Shown piece after piece: positions 61,451-64,000 of a DNA stretch of 64,000 nucleotides. The DNA comes from Luminiphilus syltensis NOR5-1B (GTDB lineage Bacteria; Pseudomonadota; Gammaproteobacteria; Pseudomonadales; Halieaceae): contig NZ_DS999411.1 in the NCBI RefSeq assembly GCF_000158175.1, positions 3,124,749 through 3,188,748 on the forward strand, written 5' to 3'. Within the stretch, counting starts at the first letter, position 1. Each line of letters begins with the position of its first letter. A program made the position numbers and the translations under genes. Under the pieces are notes generated by a model. That model was not told where the DNA came from. It saw nothing but the letters and a program-made list of their open reading frames with translations, and made no database searches.

Positions 61451-63376
61451 TTAACCCGCAGCTCGAGCGCCGCTCGCCTGCTCACTCCCACGCTTTTGTT
61501 TTCGTGCCCATGCCGCAGCAATGGGTGCCTGAATGGGCGGTTTCGGCGGTTCAAAGCCCGTCTCTTCAAGACACTTTTCGCGTATCTCATCCAATGTGGC
61601 GCCAAAATCAAAGGGCTCGATCTCACCGCGTTCCTCGGTCATTTTGGCACGAAGCGCGTCGCTGGCAGACACATCGATAGTGCCGTCAGCCTTAACCACA
61701 ACGCCGTAACGCCCTACCCCGTTTTCAGTGACCAGGCCCGACTCAAGATCGTAGGCGATGGCATCGTAAGGACGCTCAAGCGGGTCACCCCAGCCACCGC
61801 CGCCCCACGTTTCAAACACCAGCAGGTCGCCGGGCTCAACCGCCACGTTATCGATCTTGGAGGGTAAGGTCTCGCGGCTGCCGTCGGTACGAATCAGTGT
61901 CTTCGTACTGCGGACGCCGGGTAGTCCACCTTTGACACCCCATGGGTAGGTGAACCAACGGTCATCGTGAATCGACACCTTGCCTTCGACCAGAAACGCG
62001 TACTCGGTCTTTACACCATTGCCACCGCGATGAAGGCCGGGGCCTCCCGTGTCCGGGATCGATTCGAAGCGCTCAACGCGAATCGGAAAGTACGCTTCGG
62101 TGTATTCATTGGGCACATTGCGCATCTTCGGCCACAGCGAATGCCCATCGGGCCCATCACCGCCCGGTTTACCCGGGATACCGCCAAAGCCAATCTGGAA
62201 CATCAGGAACCAGTCGTCGCGCTCGTTGAAACCGGAGAACATCATATGGGGGCTGTCGGAGAAACCCGCCGCCACCAAAAAGTCTGAATTTGCCGTGCCG
62301 AACAGGCCGCTGATAATGTCAAAAATTCGGCCGAGGGCGTGGGTTCGACCATTGAGCGCCGCCGGTGCCACCGGATTGAGCAGGCTGCCTTTGGGTATGC
62401 GCACATCAATCAGATCGATGTAGCCGTCGTTGAGAACAATCTGCGGATCAAACACGTTCACCATGAACTGACCACAGAACATCTTGAACATTCGATCGTT
62501 GAGCAAAAAGTTGACGCAACCGGCTGACTGGGGATCGGTTCGCGCAAAATCAAAAATCAGTTGATCGCCTTCACGCCACATTTCACAACCAATTTTATAA
62601 GGTCCGTAGCCCAGGGCGTCGTCGCAGATATAGTCCTCGAAAACAACTTTTTCCTCGGGCATGGTCGCCACAATCAGTTCACGCATGGCTTCCCGATTGC
62701 GCGCAAGCAACAACTTCTGAGCGGAGACAAGAACCTCAGGGCCAAAACGGTCGGCCATTTCAACCAGACGCGCGGCACCCGTGCGGCAGGCCGAAAGAAT
62801 CGCGTAGAAGTCAGCTTCATTCCAGTCGGGGGTGCGTGAGTTTCTCACCGCCATGCGCACGATATCCTGCTGCAGCTCGCCTTTTGAAACGACCTTGACC
62901 GGCGGAATGACAATGCCCTCCTGAAGAAGATCGGTGGAGGTAACCGGCATCGATGCCGCGGTCGAACCCGAGATATCACTCATGTGGCCAAACATCGCCG
63001 TCCAACCCAGCAGGCGACCGTTGTAGAAGACGGGGGTGCATACCAGCCAATCGTTGAGGTGGCTGATTGCACCGTCACAGGCGTAGGGATCATTGGTAAG
63101 CAGGACATCCCCTTCCTGAACGTCGCCATCGTAGTTATCGATAAACCCATCGACCGGAGATCCGAACTGACCGGCGAGCATCTGCCCATCGCGGTCGGTC
63201 AATACCGGAAAACCATCCCGCTGTTCGCGAATAATTGTCGATATCGCCGTGCGGAAAAGAATGGCATCCATCTGCACCCTTGCGTTCTGGATGGCATTTT
63301 CAATAACGTCCAAAGTGACGGCATCAACCTCGACTTCGTCCCAGGGCGTTGTGTTCTTTTCAATTAGCGTCGCCAT
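61451..63376 (-). CDS. hyuB: Hydantoinase B / oxoprolinase family protein
   Basis: A 641-residue subunit of an ATP-dependent hydantoinase, 5-oxoprolinase or acetone-carboxylase-like enzyme. Family blocks include the N-terminal VDAVTLDVIENAIQNARVQMDAILFRTAIS, LLTNDPYACDGAISHLNDWLVCTPVF (metal site), GHMSDISGSTAASMPV and DTGGPGLHRGGNGVKTEYAFL. GGGAGAG precedes the ATG. It follows HyuA by 18 bp, as a two-subunit enzyme would. The partner, amidase and lyase genes suggest cleavage of a cyclic amide or carboxylation of a ketone. Confidence 0.93.
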   Translation of the reverse strand: MATLIEKNTTPWDEVEVDAVTLDVIENAIQNARVQMDAILFRTAISTIIREQRDGFPVLTDRDGQMLAGQFGSPVDGFIDNYDGDVQEGDVLLTNDPYACDGAISHLNDWLVCTPVFYNGRLLGWTAMFGHMSDISGSTAASMPVTSTDLLQEGIVIPPVKVVSKGELQQDIVRMAVRNSRTPDWNEADFYAILSACRTGAARLVEMADRFGPEVLVSAQKLLLARNREAMRELIVATMPEEKVVFEDYICDDALGYGPYKIGCEMWREGDQLIFDFARTDPQSAGCVNFLLNDRMFKMFCGQFMVNVFDPQIVLNDGYIDLIDVRIPKGSLLNPVAPAALNGRTHALGRIFDIISGLFGTANSDFLVAAGFSDSPHMMFSGFNERDDWFLMFQIGFGGIPGKPGGDGPDGHSLWPKMRNVPNEYTEAYFPIRVERFESIPDTGGPGLHRGGNGVKTEYAFLVEGKVSIHDDRWFTYPWGVKGGLPGVRSTKTLIRTDGSRETLPSKIDNVAVEPGDLLVFETWGGGGWGDPLERPYDAIAYDLESGLVTENGVGRYGVVVKADGTIDVSASDALRAKMTEERGEIEPFDFGATLDEIREKCLEETGFEPPKPPIQAPIAAAWARKQKRGSEQASGARAAG

Positions 63377-63394
63377 TTCTGCTCTCCCTTCCGC

Positions 63395-64000
63395 TCAGGA
63401 ATTATCGCGGATCAATAGATTACCCACCGAGTCCACCGTGGCATGGCTGCCCGGAAGAATCACTGTGGTGGAATCGAGTTCGGTGACGATCGCGGGCCCT
63501 TCGATGCGATCCCCTGCAAGTAGCTTGGCCCGGTCATAGATCGTACCCGGATGGTGTTCGCCTTCAGAATAGATCTGGGTGTCGGCAATGGCCGCTCGGG
63601 TGATATCGCCATCGCCGTCTTCGAGACTCAGCTCGACGGCCTCGGCCCCCGGCCCCAGCACGATCACGCGCAGGTTCACAATCTCCTTGGCTTTCGCCAG
63701 GCGGAAATTGAACATCTGCTCGTGGAGCTCATCAAAGCGACCCACCGCCTGCTCGATACCATGTTTCGCAAAGTCCTCGGGGCTTAGGGTGACGGTGATG
63801 TCCGCCGATTGCCCGGCGTAACGCAAATCCACCTGAAAACGCACTTCCTGCTTATCCCGCGGAACGCCCTCGGAATCGAGCGACGCACAGGCGCGCGCCG
63901 TAAGCTCATCAAACGCCTCACTCAGCTCTTCCTTGCTCGTTTCATCAACGAGTTTGATCAAGCTGCGTGCCGCCTCATCCCGAAGATTGGTGGTCGCATC
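63395..64000 (-). CDS. hyuA: Hydantoinase A / oxoprolinase family protein, C-terminal part (5' truncated by window)
   Basis: About 200 C-terminal residues of the A subunit, with the frame open to the window edge; the true start lies beyond. The visible part matches the family end: FDELHEQMFNFRLAKAKEIVNLRVIVLG, the substrate-domain end GTIYDRAKLLAGDRIEGPAIVTELDSTTVILPGSHATVDSVGNLLI. A TTG inside (63961) is only an apparent start. It forms the large ATP-binding partner of HyuB, the next gene, and heads the minus-strand catabolic operon. Confidence 0.92.
   Translation of the reverse strand, partial: DATTNLRDEAARSLIKLVDETSKEELSEAFDELTARACASLDSEGVPRDKQEVRFQVDLRYAGQSADITVTLSPEDFAKHGIEQAVGRFDELHEQMFNFRLAKAKEIVNLRVIVLGPGAEAVELSLEDGDGDITRAAIADTQIYSEGEHHPGTIYDRAKLLAGDRIEGPAIVTELDSTTVILPGSHATVDSVGNLLIRDNS

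Noticed and set aside
63405-63421. A further match to TTATCGCGGAT, the end of the 311-bp segment
   Set aside because: It lies inside the 3' end of the hyuA coding sequence and shows no partner repeat, so it is probably chance.
1-64000. CRISPR arrays, tRNA genes, rRNA, prophage or complete insertion sequences
   Set aside because: No regularly spaced repeats, cloverleaf-like sequences, transposase or integrase coding, or phage structural genes were seen in the window.

Overview
The window looks like a chromosomal segment of an aerobic, heterotrophic gammaproteobacterium. The support is a PuuA-type glutamylpolyamine synthetase, MltC, YaeQ, NhaA, Dps, a bifunctional PutA, a TonB-dependent receptor, two PQQ-type dehydrogenases and many acyl-CoA enzymes. 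A marine lineage such as the OM60/NOR5 or Cellvibrionales relatives is a guess from gene content, not a result. I saw no rRNA, tRNA, CRISPR array, phage or complete insertion sequence.

Layout. (1) 1-7.9 kb: the end of an AraC-type regulator, then an amine-catabolism-like group: a PuuA-like ligase divergent from a PuuB-like FAD oxidase, and two CrtI/PYROXD2-like flavoproteins flanking an MFS transporter. (2) 8-18.4 kb: a stress and envelope region of mostly small genes: a secreted lysine-rich protein, a glycine-rich DUF1269-like protein, a DUF3365 haem protein, a DUF2254 membrane protein, NhaA, Dps, an orphan sigma-54 activator with a degenerate receiver, and a secreted OB-fold-like protein. 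Sigma-54 (-24/-12) promoters lie upstream of dps and of the OB-fold gene, which suggests a small local regulon. (3) 18.4-31.2 kb: PutA with Xaa-Pro dipeptidase (proline and proline-peptide use), then MOSC, PrnB-like, a D-lactate dehydrogenase-type flavoenzyme, an MFS carrier and a TonB-dependent receptor. (4) 31.3-45.3 kb: a fused indolepyruvate:ferredoxin oxidoreductase, thiolase, an inverted HCDH-ECH fusion, VOC protein, aminotransferases, a CDGSH-cupin fusion, an SNF-family transporter and two GSTs. This fits conversion of amino acids to 2-oxoacids, acyl-CoA and beta-oxidation. (5) 45.3-49.9 kb: MltC, a PQQ dehydrogenase, an NTF2-like protein and YaeQ. (6) 49.9-64 kb: a long minus-strand catabolic block in two units separated by a terminator. 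The upstream unit is HyuA, HyuB, isochorismatase-type amidase, alpha/beta-hydrolase-fold protein, CitE-like lyase, MaoC and acyl-CoA dehydrogenase. The downstream unit is cupin, E1-alpha, E1-beta, second cupin, E2, quinohaemoprotein and AhpD-like protein.

The least expected signals are: a 20-bp palindrome with an AGAC centre shared by the TonB-receptor promoter and the divergent thiolase/HCDH-ECH promoter 8 kb away; the paired sigma-54 promoters around an orphan activator; the cupin-E1-E1-cupin-E2 block, which may act on alpha-hydroxyketones; a hydrolase-fold protein with Val at the nucleophile position; and a 311-bp segment bounded by 14-bp inverted repeats. All functions are read from protein motifs by eye; no database search was run.
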